Numbered from the stretch's first letter, positions 17,464-26,119 are shown. The stretch: 64,000 bases of DNA from Hyphomicrobiales bacterium (GCA_016185205.1 JACPOA010000058.1:1-64000), one strand, 5' to 3'. Translations and numbers: made by a program. The notes: generated from the sequence alone by a model not told the origin.

Positions 17464-18123
17464 ATGGCCTCACGACCCAAACAAGCCGACCCGCGCCCGG
17501 CGCCGCGCCTCTATCTGGTGACGCCGCGCATCGCGGACTCGACCACCTTTAGCGCGCCGCTCGCCGCGGCGCTGGTCGCCGGCGACGTCGCCGCCGTGCT
17601 GCTCCGGCTGGCCGGGACCGACGAGCGCGCGCTGATCAATATCGCCAAGACGCTCGGGCCTGTCGCACAGAACAAAGACGTGGCGCTGCTGCTCGACGGC
17701 CATGCCGATCTGGTCGCGCGCGCCGGCTGCGATGGCGCGCATCTGACCGGCATGGCGGAGTTTGGCGCGGCCTTCGACGTCCTGAAGCCCGACCGCATCG
17801 CCGGCGTCGGCGGTTTGACGACGCGGCACGACGCCATGTCAGCGGCGGAAGCCGGGGCCGATTACGTGATGTTCGGCGAGCCAGATGCGCAAGGCGTGCG
17901 GCCAGCCTTTGCCGCGATCGAGGAGCGCGTCGCCTGGTGGGCGGAAGTATTCGAAGCGCCCTGCGTCGCTTTTGCCGCCAGCATTGACGAGGTCGCGCCG
18001 CTGGTGCGTGCTGGCGCCGATTTCATCGCGCTCGGCGATTGGATCTGGCGCGATCCGCGCACGGCCGCCGCGACCATCGCCGACGCCGCGCAGCGCCTGC
18101 TGCTGCCGGAGCCAACGGCATGA
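17464..18123 (+). CDS. Thiamine-phosphate-synthase-like (ThiE/TenI fold) protein
   Basis: Protein of 219 residues with the ThiE barrel outline: RLYLVTPRIAD, AALVAGDVAAVLLRLAG, DVALLLDGHADLVARAGCDGAHL, GADYVMFGEPDA and GADFIALGDWIW. Key ThiE residues look changed. The phosphate/pyrimidine motif normally reading QLRxK is here LLRLAG, and the usual IND(R) motif is LLLDGH. It may thus be a paralogue without classical thiamine synthase activity, and the pathway role is uncertain. Its stop overlaps the start of the Sel1 gene (ATGA), heading a run of five plus-strand genes. Confidence 0.75.
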   Translation: MASRPKQADPRPAPRLYLVTPRIADSTTFSAPLAAALVAGDVAAVLLRLAGTDERALINIAKTLGPVAQNKDVALLLDGHADLVARAGCDGAHLTGMAEFGAAFDVLKPDRIAGVGGLTTRHDAMSAAEAGADYVMFGEPDAQGVRPAFAAIEERVAWWAEVFEAPCVAFAASIDEVAPLVRAGADFIALGDWIWRDPRTAAATIADAAQRLLLPEPTA

Positions 18124-19091
18124 CCGGCGCCTGGCGCAGCCTGATCGTCGCGCTCGCCGCCATCGTGCTCGCGGCGCCGGCGCTGGCGCAGACCAAAACG
18201 CCGTCCAAAAAGCCGGCCGCGCCGCTGGCCACGGCACCCCCGGACAATGCCGACATCGCCTACGGCGCCTACCAGCGCGGCCTCTATCTGACCGCGCTCG
18301 CCGAGGCGACCAAGCGCGCGCAGCAGAACGACCCGCGCGCGATGACCTTGCTTGGCGAACTCTACGCGCAAGGCCTCGGCATCGGGCGCGACGACGGCAA
18401 GGCGGCGCAATGGTACAAGCAGGCGGCAGCAGCCGGCGACCGCGACGCCATGTTCGCGCTGGCGATGTTTGCATTCGAAGGCCGCGCCGGCGCGCGCAAT
18501 GTCGACGAAGCCGCCCGCCTGCTCGCCAGCGCCGCCAAGCTCGGTCACGCGGCCGCCAGCTACGATCTCGGCCTGCTCTATCTGCAAGGCCAGCAGTTCC
18601 CGCAGGATTTCAATCGCGCCGCCGAACTGTTCCGTGCCGCCGCCGACGCCGGCAATCCGGAGGCGCAATACGCGCTCGCCACCATGTACAAGGAAGGCCG
18701 CGGCGTGCCGAAGGATCCGCGTCAGGCCACGCTGCTGATGGGCAAGGCGTCGATCGCCGGCAATGTCGACGCCATGGTCGAGTTCGCCATCGCGCAGTTC
18801 AACGGCGATGGCATCGACAAGGACGAGAGCGCGTCCGCCCGCACCTTCCTGATCGCGGCGCGGCGCGGCAGCGCGATCGCGCAGAACCGGCTGGCGCGCA
18901 TCCTGATGGCCGGGCGCGGCATGCCCGCCAATCCGACCGAAGCGATCAAGTGGCACACCATCGCCAAGGCCGGCGGCGCCAGCGATCCCGAGCTCGACGT
19001 GTTCGCCGGCAAGCAGACGCAAGCCGTGCGCGACGCCGCCCAGCAGGCCGCCACCAAGTGGCTGTCGACCCAGGCTGCGCTGCGGCCTTGA
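18120..19091 (+). CDS. Secreted Sel1-repeat protein
   Basis: Protein of 323 residues starting at the ATG that overlaps the ThiE-like stop by four bases. The signal peptide ends near APALA. Then follow about six Sel1 (TPR-like) repeats such as LGELYAQGLGIGRDDGKAAQ, LGLLYLQGQQFPQDFNRA and LATMYKEGRGVPKDPRQA. Sel1 proteins act as binding scaffolds, often in envelope functions. Tight coupling to the upstream gene suggests joint expression. Confidence 0.85.
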   Translation: MTGAWRSLIVALAAIVLAAPALAQTKTPSKKPAAPLATAPPDNADIAYGAYQRGLYLTALAEATKRAQQNDPRAMTLLGELYAQGLGIGRDDGKAAQWYKQAAAAGDRDAMFALAMFAFEGRAGARNVDEAARLLASAAKLGHAAASYDLGLLYLQGQQFPQDFNRAAELFRAAADAGNPEAQYALATMYKEGRGVPKDPRQATLLMGKASIAGNVDAMVEFAIAQFNGDGIDKDESASARTFLIAARRGSAIAQNRLARILMAGRGMPANPTEAIKWHTIAKAGGASDPELDVFAGKQTQAVRDAAQQAATKWLSTQAALRP

Positions 19092-19098
19092 TCCCTTC

Positions 19099-19229
19099 TT
19101 ATCCCTCCCCTTTCCGGGGAGGGTCGCGAGCGAAAGCGAGCGGGGTGGGGTCTCGTTTATAAGTGTGCTAAGCGCCCCCCACCCGGTCGACTTCGTCGAC
19201 CACCCTCCCCCGCAAGAGGGGAGGGATAA
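19099..19229. repeat. Composite repeat with 13-bp terminal inverted ends
   Basis: The ends TTATCCCTCCCCT (19099-19111) and AGGGGAGGGATAA (19217-19229) are perfect inverted copies. Between them are shorter palindromes (CGAGCGAAAGCGAGCG; GTCGACTTCGTCGAC). It is a non-coding interspersed repeat between the Sel1 and inositol-phosphatase genes. Confidence 0.8.
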
Positions 19230-19241
19230 GCGAGATTAGCC

Positions 19242-20039
19242 ATGCACCACTCCGCTTTGCTCAATGTCATGATCGCCGCCGCGCGCAAGACCGCGCGCGC
19301 GCTCAAACGCGATTTCGGCGAACTGGAAAAGCTGCAGGTCTCGCTCAAGGGCCCGGCCAATTTCGTCTCGGCCGCCGACCGGCGCGCCGAGGAGACGCTG
19401 TTTGCCGAACTGTCCAAGGCACGGCCGGGCTACTGCTTCCTGGGCGAGGAAGGCGGCCGCCGCGAGGGCGCCGACAAGAGCCATACCTGGATCGTCGATC
19501 CGCTCGACGGCACCACCAATTTCCTGCACGGCATTCCGCAATTCGCCATCTCGATCGCGCTCGAGCGCGAGGACGCCATCGTCGCCGGCCTGGTCTACAA
19601 CCCGGCGAGCGATGAGCTGTTCCTTGCCGAGAAGGGCAAGGGCGCCTTCCTCAACGACCAGCGCATCCGCGTCGCCGGCCGCAAGCGGCTCGCCGATTCG
19701 GTGATCGCCTGCGGACTGCCGCATATCGGTCGCGGCGACCTGGCGCTGGCGCACAAGGAGACCGGCCTGATGCAGGAACAGGTCGCGGGCTTGCGCCGCT
19801 TCGGCGCCGCCGCGCTCGATCTGGCCTGGGTCGCCGCCGGCCGGCTCGACGGCTATTGGGAGCGCGACATCAAGCCCTGGGACATCGCGGCAGGGTTAAT
19901 TCTGGTGCGCGAGGCTGGCGGCTTCGTTACCGGTTGCGAGGGCAACGACGACGCCTTGGCCAGCGGCAATGTCGTGGCCGGCAACGAGACCATCCAGAAA
20001 GAGCTGGTGCGCGTGCTCAAAGAGGCGGCGAAGGGTTGA
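19242..20039 (+). CDS. suhB: Inositol monophosphatase family phosphatase
   Basis: Protein of 265 residues, normal for the family. Metal-site motifs are present in order: the acidic site in LGEEGG, the catalytic DPLDGTTNFLHGIP (about 87-100), and the C-terminal WDIAAGLILVREAGG. Enzymes of this fold remove phosphate from myo-inositol-1-phosphate or related sugars; E. coli SuhB also assists transcription antitermination. It lies between the Sel1 gene and the MotA-like gene on the same strand. Confidence 0.9.
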   Translation: MHHSALLNVMIAAARKTARALKRDFGELEKLQVSLKGPANFVSAADRRAEETLFAELSKARPGYCFLGEEGGRREGADKSHTWIVDPLDGTTNFLHGIPQFAISIALEREDAIVAGLVYNPASDELFLAEKGKGAFLNDQRIRVAGRKRLADSVIACGLPHIGRGDLALAHKETGLMQEQVAGLRRFGAAALDLAWVAAGRLDGYWERDIKPWDIAAGLILVREAGGFVTGCEGNDDALASGNVVAGNETIQKELVRVLKEAAKG

Positions 20040-20174
20040 CGCCACCGCAATTTCAACTCATTCGGCGGCTTTACCCTGTCGGCACAGTTCCGGCACAACT
20101 GCTTTTTTCTTGGTCCGGGTCTGTGCCATAGTGCGGAGCATAGTCCGTGCTTCGCGCGTTAACATTTCAAGCTC

Positions 20175-21152
20175 ATGGCAAAAGAACTCGATCCGCTCAA
20201 ACTGTCGTCGCCCCGCATCTTCCTGTTTCGGATGGCGGTGTTCGTCGTCCTCGGCGGGCTGGTCGCCTTCCTGCTGCACAAGCAGATCGTGGTGGCGTTC
20301 ATGGCCAATCCAGGGCTCAACGCGCTGATCGTCGGCGTGCTGGCCATCGGTATTGCACTGTCGGTGCGCCAGGTGGCGCGGCTTTATCCGGAAATCGACT
20401 GGGTCAACAATTTCCGCCTGGCCGATCCGGGCCTGGCGGTCGACCGGCCGCCGGTGCTGCTGGCGCCGATGGCGGCGATCCTGGGCAGCCGAGTCGGGCG
20501 CATGGCGATGTCGGCGCAACTGATGCGCGGCATCCTCGATTCGATCGCCACCCGGCTCGACGAGGCGCGCGACATCTTGCGCTACATGACCGGCCTCTTG
20601 GTGTTCCTCGGACTGCTCGGCACCTTCTGGGGCCTGATCGAGACGGTGAGTTCGGTCGGCAATGTCATCCAGGGCCTGAAAACCGGCGGCGAGGCCGGCA
20701 ACATGTTCGACTCGCTGCGCGAGGGCCTGGCCGCCCCGCTCGGCGGCATGGGCATCTCGTTTTCATCCTCGCTGTTTGGCTTGGCCGGCTCGCTGGTGCT
20801 CGGCTTCCTCGATCTGCAATCGAGCCAGGCGCAGAACCGCTTTTACACCGAACTGGAAGACTGGCTGTCGACCACGGTCTACGACCACGCGGCCGAGCCG
20901 GGCGCCGCCGCCGGCGTTACCGGCGAGGTACGCGGCGCGATCGAGCGGCTGCGCGAGGCGGTCGATCAGGCCGGCTCCGGCAAGGCCGCCTCGGTCGCCA
21001 TGGCCAATCTGGCCGAGGCGATCCAGGGCCTGGTGCATCACATGCGCACCGAACAGCAGTTGATCCGCGATTGGGTCGACGGCCAGGCCGAACAGCAGCG
21101 CGAGATCAAGAAGCTGCTTGAAGTCATGGTGCGCGAGAAGGTGGACCGCTAG
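20175..21152 (+). CDS. MotA/TolQ/ExbB-like proton-channel protein
   Basis: Protein of 325 residues. It has hydrophobic segments at about 14-35 and 44-62, then a long cytoplasmic loop. The typical channel pair follows at about 130-155 (YMTGLLVFLGLLGTFWGLIE) and 185-215 (GGMGISFSSSLFGLAGSLVL). The C-terminal part (about 240-325) is charged and helical. Together with the MotB/OmpA-like gene that follows it would form a stator-like unit in the inner membrane. No flagellar genes are near, so a non-flagellar role is likely. Confidence 0.82.
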   Translation: MAKELDPLKLSSPRIFLFRMAVFVVLGGLVAFLLHKQIVVAFMANPGLNALIVGVLAIGIALSVRQVARLYPEIDWVNNFRLADPGLAVDRPPVLLAPMAAILGSRVGRMAMSAQLMRGILDSIATRLDEARDILRYMTGLLVFLGLLGTFWGLIETVSSVGNVIQGLKTGGEAGNMFDSLREGLAAPLGGMGISFSSSLFGLAGSLVLGFLDLQSSQAQNRFYTELEDWLSTTVYDHAAEPGAAAGVTGEVRGAIERLREAVDQAGSGKAASVAMANLAEAIQGLVHHMRTEQQLIRDWVDGQAEQQREIKKLLEVMVREKVDR

Positions 21153-21187
21153 CGTGATGCGCACGCGCGCGCCGCACACGCACTTTC

Positions 21188-21299
21188 ACCTCTCCCATAG
21201 GGAGAGGTCGGCGCACGAAGTGCGCCGGGTGAGGGGTCACGGCCTATCGAGAGTCCTAGACCCCCTCACCCCAACCCTCTCCCCAACGGGGAGAGGGAG
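21188..21299. repeat. Composite palindromic repeat between the stator-like genes
   Basis: The element holds CCTCTCCCATAGGGAGAGG, GGCGCACGAAGTGCGCC, and CCTCTCCCCAACGGGGAGAGG near its right end, with outer CACC/GGTG-rich arms. It is non-coding and lies within the 199-bp gap between the MotA-like and MotB-like genes. Confidence 0.75.
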
Positions 21300-21351
21300 T
21301 CGCCTGCATGCGTGGCGTGACCGAGGAAAATTGGCAGAATTGGATTAGCCT

Positions 21352-22380
21352 ATGGCCCTTGCCCGAACCCGCCGCGGCGAAAGCGGCATGAATTACTGGC
21401 CGGGCTTCGTCGACGCGCTGTCGACGCTGATCCTGTCCATTATTTTCATTCTGACCGTGTTCGTGGTGGTGCAATTCTATCTGCAGCAGGAAGTCGCCGG
21501 CAAGGACACCGCGCTCAGCCGCCTCAATGCGCAGATCGCGCAACTCACCGATCTGTTGTCGATGGAGAAGTCGGGCAAGGTCAATCTCGAGGACCAGCTC
21601 GCGCAATTGCGCGCCTCGCTCGCCGGCGCCGAGGGCGAGCGCGACCGTCTCAAGAGCGCGGCCGAAAGCGCCGGAGCCGGAGCCGCCGCCGCGCAGGGCA
21701 AGGTGTCGGAACTGTCCGGCCAGCTCGAAGGCGAGAAGAAGATTTCCGCCCGCGCGCTGGCGCAGGTCGAGGTGCTCAACCAGCAGATCGCGGCGTTCCG
21801 CCGCCAGCTCGCCGCACTCGAGCAGGCGCTCGACACCACCGAGAAGAAGGAAAAGGAATCGCAAGGACGTATCGCCGATCTCGGCCAACGGCTGAACGTG
21901 GCACTGGCGCAGCGCGTGCAGGAGCTGTCGCGCTACCGCTCGGACTTCTTCGGCAAGCTGCGCGAGATTCTCGGCAATCGGCCGGACGTGCGCGTGGTCG
22001 GCGACCGCTTCGTGCTGCAATCCGAGCTGTTCTTCGATACCGGCAAGGCCGACCTGCTGCCGGCGGCCACCGCCGAACTCGACAAGGTGGCGAGCGCGCT
22101 GGTCGAGCTGGAAAAGCAGATCCCCGGCGACATCGCCTGGGTATTGCGCGTCGACGGCCATACCGACCTGCGCCCGGTCACCGGCGGCGTGTTCAAGTCG
22201 AACTGGGGCCTGTCGGCCGCGCGCGCCATCGCGGTGGTGCAATATCTCGTCGGCAAGGGCGTATCGCCGCAGCATCTGGTCGCCGCCGGCTTCGGCGAAT
22301 TCCAGCCGATCGAGGTCGGCGCCACCGAGGACGCCTACAAGCGCAACCGCCGCATCGAGTTCAAGCTGACGGAACGGTGA
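21352..22380 (+). CDS. MotB/OmpA-like peptidoglycan-binding protein
   Basis: Protein of 342 residues. One N-terminal membrane segment contains FVDALSTLILSIIFILTVFV, with an aspartate placed like the proton-carrying Asp of MotB. A coiled-coil stretch (about 45-190, many Ala/Glu/Gln heptads) is followed by an OmpA-type peptidoglycan domain (about 215-342) with LFFDTGKADLLPA, VDGHTDLRPV and NRRIEFKL. It fits as partner of the MotA-like protein, coupling proton flow to a cell-wall-anchored rod. Confidence 0.87.
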   Translation: MALARTRRGESGMNYWPGFVDALSTLILSIIFILTVFVVVQFYLQQEVAGKDTALSRLNAQIAQLTDLLSMEKSGKVNLEDQLAQLRASLAGAEGERDRLKSAAESAGAGAAAAQGKVSELSGQLEGEKKISARALAQVEVLNQQIAAFRRQLAALEQALDTTEKKEKESQGRIADLGQRLNVALAQRVQELSRYRSDFFGKLREILGNRPDVRVVGDRFVLQSELFFDTGKADLLPAATAELDKVASALVELEKQIPGDIAWVLRVDGHTDLRPVTGGVFKSNWGLSAARAIAVVQYLVGKGVSPQHLVAAGFGEFQPIEVGATEDAYKRNRRIEFKLTER

Positions 22381-22387
22381 TTTTTCA

Positions 22388-22494
22388 TTGTCATGGCCGG
22401 GCTTGTCCCGGCCATCTCGCTTAGGGACGCGCGACAGTGCCGATTGAATCGGGATCACCGGGACACGCCGCTGCGCGGCGGCCCGGTGATGACA
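22388..22494. repeat. Interspersed repeat that supplies the start of the next gene
   Basis: Left hairpin ATGGCCGGG-CTTGT-CCCGGCCAT (22393-22415). Right hairpin ATCACCGGG, ACA, CGCCGC, TGC, GCGGCG, then CCCGGTGAT (about 22451-22488). The GTG start and first ~20 codons of the acetyltransferase gene lie inside the right half. Confidence 0.75.
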
Positions 22495-22943
22495 AGTTAA
22501 AGCTCCGCCCCTACACCGCCGCCGACGAAGACGCGGCGATCGAGCTGTGGCGGCGCACCTGGGCGCAGCATTACCCGCATCTCGATTTCAACAAGCGCGT
22601 CGACTGGTGGCGGACACGCTGGCGCAGCGAGCTGGTGCCAGTGGCGCGCATCGTGCTGGCGGAAACCGGCGGCGCGCTCGCCGGCTTCGTCACCGTCGAC
22701 CCGAAGACGAAGTATCTCGATCAGATCGTGGTGGCGCCCGAGCAGTGGGGTGCGGGCGTAGCACTTGCGCTGCTCGAGGAGGCCAAGCGCCTGTCGCCCG
22801 CCGGCCTCGAATTGCTGGTCAACAAGGACAACTTCCGCGCCGTCCGCTTCTACGAAAAGCACGGCTTCGTCTACGCCGGCGAAGACAAAAACCCGGTCTC
22901 GGGCATCGCGGTAAACAGGATGGCGTGGCGGGCTCACGCATGA
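22437..22943 (+). CDS. GNAT-family N-acetyltransferase
   Basis: Protein of up to 168 residues. The GNAT fold is seen from LRPYTAADEDAAIELWRRTW (about 22) through LAGFVTVDPKTKYLDQIVVA and the acetyl-CoA loop EQWGAGVALALLEEA to NFRAVRFYEKHGF near the end. The substrate is unknown. The only in-frame start found is the GTG at 22437, inside an interspersed repeat. The first 20 residues are therefore repeat-derived and not part of the fold, and a non-standard start closer to the domain cannot be excluded. Confidence 0.82.
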   Translation: MPIESGSPGHAAARRPGDDKLKLRPYTAADEDAAIELWRRTWAQHYPHLDFNKRVDWWRTRWRSELVPVARIVLAETGGALAGFVTVDPKTKYLDQIVVAPEQWGAGVALALLEEAKRLSPAGLELLVNKDNFRAVRFYEKHGFVYAGEDKNPVSGIAVNRMAWRAHA

Positions 22944-23004
22944 AAACGCGAGGGCGCGACCAATGCGTTCCCTCCCCGCAATGCGGGGAGAGCGAACGCG
23001 AGAG

Positions 23005-24045
23005 TCACTTCGCCAGATAGCTGCGATGCACCCAGGGAGCGGCGGCCGGCGCGGTTTCGAACATGACGGCCTTGGCGGTTTCGCGAGTCACGCGCTGCAC
23101 CCCGAAATTGAGCGGCTTTTCGCTGGCCCGCCCGCCGTCGACGCCGGCGAGAAAGGCCATCACGGCATCGACCGCTGGGACTTCGTCCTTGCGCTCGTGC
23201 TTTTGGCCGATGGCCTCGGTGGCGCTCGCGTCCAGCATTTTCGGCCACATTTTCCGGAACAGACCGTTCGATGCATAGATTTCGGCGCTGTTGATCTTGC
23301 CATTGACGGCGAATACGTAGCCGACAATGTCATCGCCTTGCTCGCCGGCCGGTTTGAGCGCGGCGACATAGACGTTCCTCACCTCGGCCAGTTTCTTGTT
23401 TTCGAGCGCGAGCTGCAGACTGGTCGCCGAAGCCGGCGCGCTGACATTGGCCCCGGTGGCCGCGCTGAGCTTTTGCTGCTCATGCCGTATACCGTCCCAA
23501 ACCTTTTGCTGGCGATCGCCAGTGTCCATGGCGCCGGAACCAGTTGTAGGGCTCGCCGGCAGCGGCGCCTGCATCGCCAGCTTCATCTCGCGCGACGAAA
23601 CCGTGGCGGCCGACGTCGAGAATGTCCGCACGTCCTCGCCGGCGCGCGCCGACCAGCGCCCGTGCTCAACGCAGAACGAGGCGATCGGGATGCGGCCGGA
23701 TTTCGGCGGCAGCAACAGGCTGACGGTGAGCGTGCGGTCCTGCTGTCCGCCCTTCACGATATCGCCGGCCTGAACAAAGACGTCCTGGTCGCCGAGATTT
23801 TCGATCTCCAGCGAATTGACATTGCCGGTTTCGCGCACCTGCACGACCCGTTGGGCCATGGCTTCGGCCAGCGTGAGCGGCACCGGACCGGTTTTCGATA
23901 CGCCGTGGACGAAATAAATCGCGAGATTGTCATGGCTGACCGGACCGGTGAGCCGAACCGGTTCGGAATTTGGCGCGGCGCCGGCGGCGCCGGCGAACAG
24001 CAACGAGACTGCGACGCAAGTCGCAGCAAGCGCGGATAACCGCAT
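23005..24045 (-). CDS. Secreted ARPP-1-like domain protein
   Basis: Protein of 346 residues with a signal peptide (MRLSALAATCVAVSLLFAGA, ending AAGAAP) and GGAGGGG upstream of the start. The central part reads NLAIYFVHGV, LTLAEAMAQRVVQVRETGNV, NLGDQDVFVQAGDIVKGGQQDR. This is the pattern of ARPP-1 domains, whose function is not established. Later parts contain DDIVGYVFAVNGKINSAEIY, also typical of this family. The gene is monocistronic. The assignment rests on remembered motif resemblance, so treat it as probable. Confidence 0.65.
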   Translation of the reverse strand: MRLSALAATCVAVSLLFAGAAGAAPNSEPVRLTGPVSHDNLAIYFVHGVSKTGPVPLTLAEAMAQRVVQVRETGNVNSLEIENLGDQDVFVQAGDIVKGGQQDRTLTVSLLLPPKSGRIPIASFCVEHGRWSARAGEDVRTFSTSAATVSSREMKLAMQAPLPASPTTGSGAMDTGDRQQKVWDGIRHEQQKLSAATGANVSAPASATSLQLALENKKLAEVRNVYVAALKPAGEQGDDIVGYVFAVNGKINSAEIYASNGLFRKMWPKMLDASATEAIGQKHERKDEVPAVDAVMAFLAGVDGGRASEKPLNFGVQRVTRETAKAVMFETAPAAAPWVHRSYLAK

Positions 24046-24196
24046 GAACCCCTCCGAGGAAATCGTGAACGGAACGGCGTCATGCTCACAGCGAGTCGTG
24101 GCTGCCGCAGGGAGGTGTCGCGGCTGAAATTGGGCGCCGCTGTGGCAACTTTAAATCGCGGCCAGACGTTGCCCGCAACAAAACCGCGGCTCGCGC

Positions 24197-25546
24197 TCAG
24201 GAGGCGCCGACCAAGGACTCCGCCATGGCGGCGTCGAAGGATCGGGCATCGACCTTCAGGTAGGCAACGTTTTCCTCCGCGATCACCACGGCTTGCGCCA
24301 CACCCGGCACCCGGCGCAGTCGGGCGGCGAGGCTCTCCGCGTCGACGCCTTCCGCGACATGCATCAGCCGGGTCGTTAGATAGCTCGGTTGCCGCATGGT
24401 CGCCGCCGCGATCAGCCAGAGCAGCGCAATCACCGATGTCATCACAAAGACGGCGGCGGTGCCGCCGGTCTGGTGCGCCCAGCCGCCGACCACGCCACCG
24501 ACGAAGATGCCAAGGAACTGCAGGCTCGAATAGATGCCGATGGCCGTTCCCTTGGCGTCGGGCGGCGCCGCCTTGGTGATGAGCGAGGGCAGGCTCGCCT
24601 CCATCACATTGAAGGCGGCAAAGAAGACCGTGAGCGCCGTCAGCAAGGCATAGAGGTTGCCGACGCAGAAGTAGAACATCATCTGGCTGACCACGAGCGC
24701 AGCCACCGCGCTCACGAACACACCCTTCATGCGACGATACTTCTCGGCCACGATGATGGCGGGCACCATCACGACAACCGAGACCAGCAGCACCGGCAGA
24801 TAGATCATCCACTGATCGTGGGGCGATACGGCCACCGTGTCGTGCAGCAGGCCGGGCACCACCAGGAAGCTGGCGGTCAGCATCGCGTGCAAGGCAAAGA
24901 CACCGAAGTCGAGCCGCAGCAGTTCGCCATTGCGCAACACCGCGCCGATCAAGGTCGGGACGGTTTCGGCATCGCGATGGATGCTGATGCGGCGCGGGTT
25001 CGGCACCACGAATTCAGTGATCGCGATGCCGACCAGCGCCAGTCCCACCATCAGCCAGAAGATGCCGCTCACGCCGATGAAATTCGCAAGGATCGGGCCG
25101 GTCACTAGCGCGATCATGAACGACGTGCCGATGGTGATGCCGACCATGGCCATCGCCTTGGTGCGGCTTTCCTCCCGTGTCAGATCGGCCACCAGCGCCA
25201 GGATCACGGAGCCGACGGCGCCGGCGCCCTGCAGCACGCGGCCGACGATCACGCCGCCGATCGAGGTCGAGACCGCGGCCACGATGCTGCCGATCGCGAA
25301 AATCACCAGCCCGATGACGATCATGCGCTTGCGGCCGAACCGGTCGGACAAGAGGCCGAAGGGGATCTGCAGCAGCCCCTGGCTCAGTCCATAGACGCCC
25401 AGTGCCTCGCCGATCAGATAGGGGGTCGCGCCGGACAGCCCTTGGGCATAGGCCGCAAACACCGGATAGATCATGAACAGCCCGAGCAGGCGGACCGAGA
25501 AGACGGCCGCAAGCGAACTGGCGGCACGGAATTCCAATCTATCCAT
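24197..25546 (-). CDS. yajR: MFS transporter with C-terminal YAM-like domain (YajR type)
   Basis: Protein of 449 residues from the ATG at 25544-25546. Twelve membrane segments are evident, with the MFS signature DRFGRKRMIVIG between segments two and three. The last ~60 residues (ESLAARLRRVPGVAQAVVIA, then ENVAYLKVDARSFD) form a small ferredoxin-like soluble domain like the YAM domain of E. coli YajR. The transported substrate is unknown. It is divergent from rpmE with a 243-bp gap in which nothing else was seen. Confidence 0.82.
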   Translation of the reverse strand: MDRLEFRAASSLAAVFSVRLLGLFMIYPVFAAYAQGLSGATPYLIGEALGVYGLSQGLLQIPFGLLSDRFGRKRMIVIGLVIFAIGSIVAAVSTSIGGVIVGRVLQGAGAVGSVILALVADLTREESRTKAMAMVGITIGTSFMIALVTGPILANFIGVSGIFWLMVGLALVGIAITEFVVPNPRRISIHRDAETVPTLIGAVLRNGELLRLDFGVFALHAMLTASFLVVPGLLHDTVAVSPHDQWMIYLPVLLVSVVVMVPAIIVAEKYRRMKGVFVSAVAALVVSQMMFYFCVGNLYALLTALTVFFAAFNVMEASLPSLITKAAPPDAKGTAIGIYSSLQFLGIFVGGVVGGWAHQTGGTAAVFVMTSVIALLWLIAAATMRQPSYLTTRLMHVAEGVDAESLAARLRRVPGVAQAVVIAEENVAYLKVDARSFDAAMAESLVGAS

Positions 25547-25789
25547 CGTCCCTGTTCCCACACGAAGCCGTGGCCGGATGCTCTGCGACGAGCCCCAGGC
25601 ATCATTGCGAAAGGCCGCCGAGCGCATGATCGACGGCCTGTCGGGCGGCCGACTTATGCCCTGCCCGCTTGATGGCGGTCAAATTCAGCGGCAAATCCGC
25701 GGCTTGCCGGGCGGCCTTACGTCCTGTATAGACCCGCCAAATTCAGCCCATTCCGGCGTGCCCGGCGCGCGCCCCACGGAACCGCAGTC

Positions 25790-26029
25790 ATGAAACAGGA
25801 TATCCATCCCGGCTACCACACCATCAAGGTGGTGATGACCGACGGTAGCGAATTTGTCACCCGCTCCACCTGGGGCAAGGAAGGCGATGTCATGCATCTC
25901 GACATCGACCCGAAGTCGCACCCGGCCTGGACCGGCGGCCAGCAGCATTTGGTCGACCGCGGCGGCCGCGTCTCGCGCTTCCAGAAAAAGTTCTCCGGCT
26001 TCCTGAAGACCGAAGAGAAGAAGAAATAA
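25790..26029 (+). CDS. rpmE: Ribosomal protein L31 (zinc-free form)
   Basis: Protein of 79 residues beginning [20 protein letters not shown]. It contains no cysteines, so it is the C-minus form of L31 that does not bind zinc; the usual CxxC is replaced by plain residues (VMTDGSEF). The lysine-rich tail KTEEKKK is typical. It bridges the subunits of the 70S ribosome. The gene is monocistronic. Confidence 0.95.
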   Translation: MKQDIHPGYHTIKVVMTDGSEFVTRSTWGKEGDVMHLDIDPKSHPAWTGGQQHLVDRGGRVSRFQKKFSGFLKTEEKKK

Positions 26030-26050
26030 GCCTTCGGCTCGGCCCTGATC

Positions 26051-26087
26051 GGCATAGGGGCGCGAAGTTTATGACCTCCGCGTCCCC
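26051..26087. repeat. Stem-loop, second copy of the 13.69-kb element
   Basis: GGGGCGCGAAG-TTTATGAC-CTCCGCGTCCCC is the near-identical relative of the palindrome at 13693-13722, including the flank CGGCATA. Here the stem has a few mismatches. It lies between rpmE and the tail of the group II intron remnant. Confidence 0.7.
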
Positions 26088-26119
26088 TGCCACACCATCC
26101 GGCATGCGGGTCCGCACCG

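Noticed and set aside
13602-22494. Clustered palindromes considered as a CRISPR array
   Set aside because: The repeats are single, differ from one another and have no regular spacers or cas genes.
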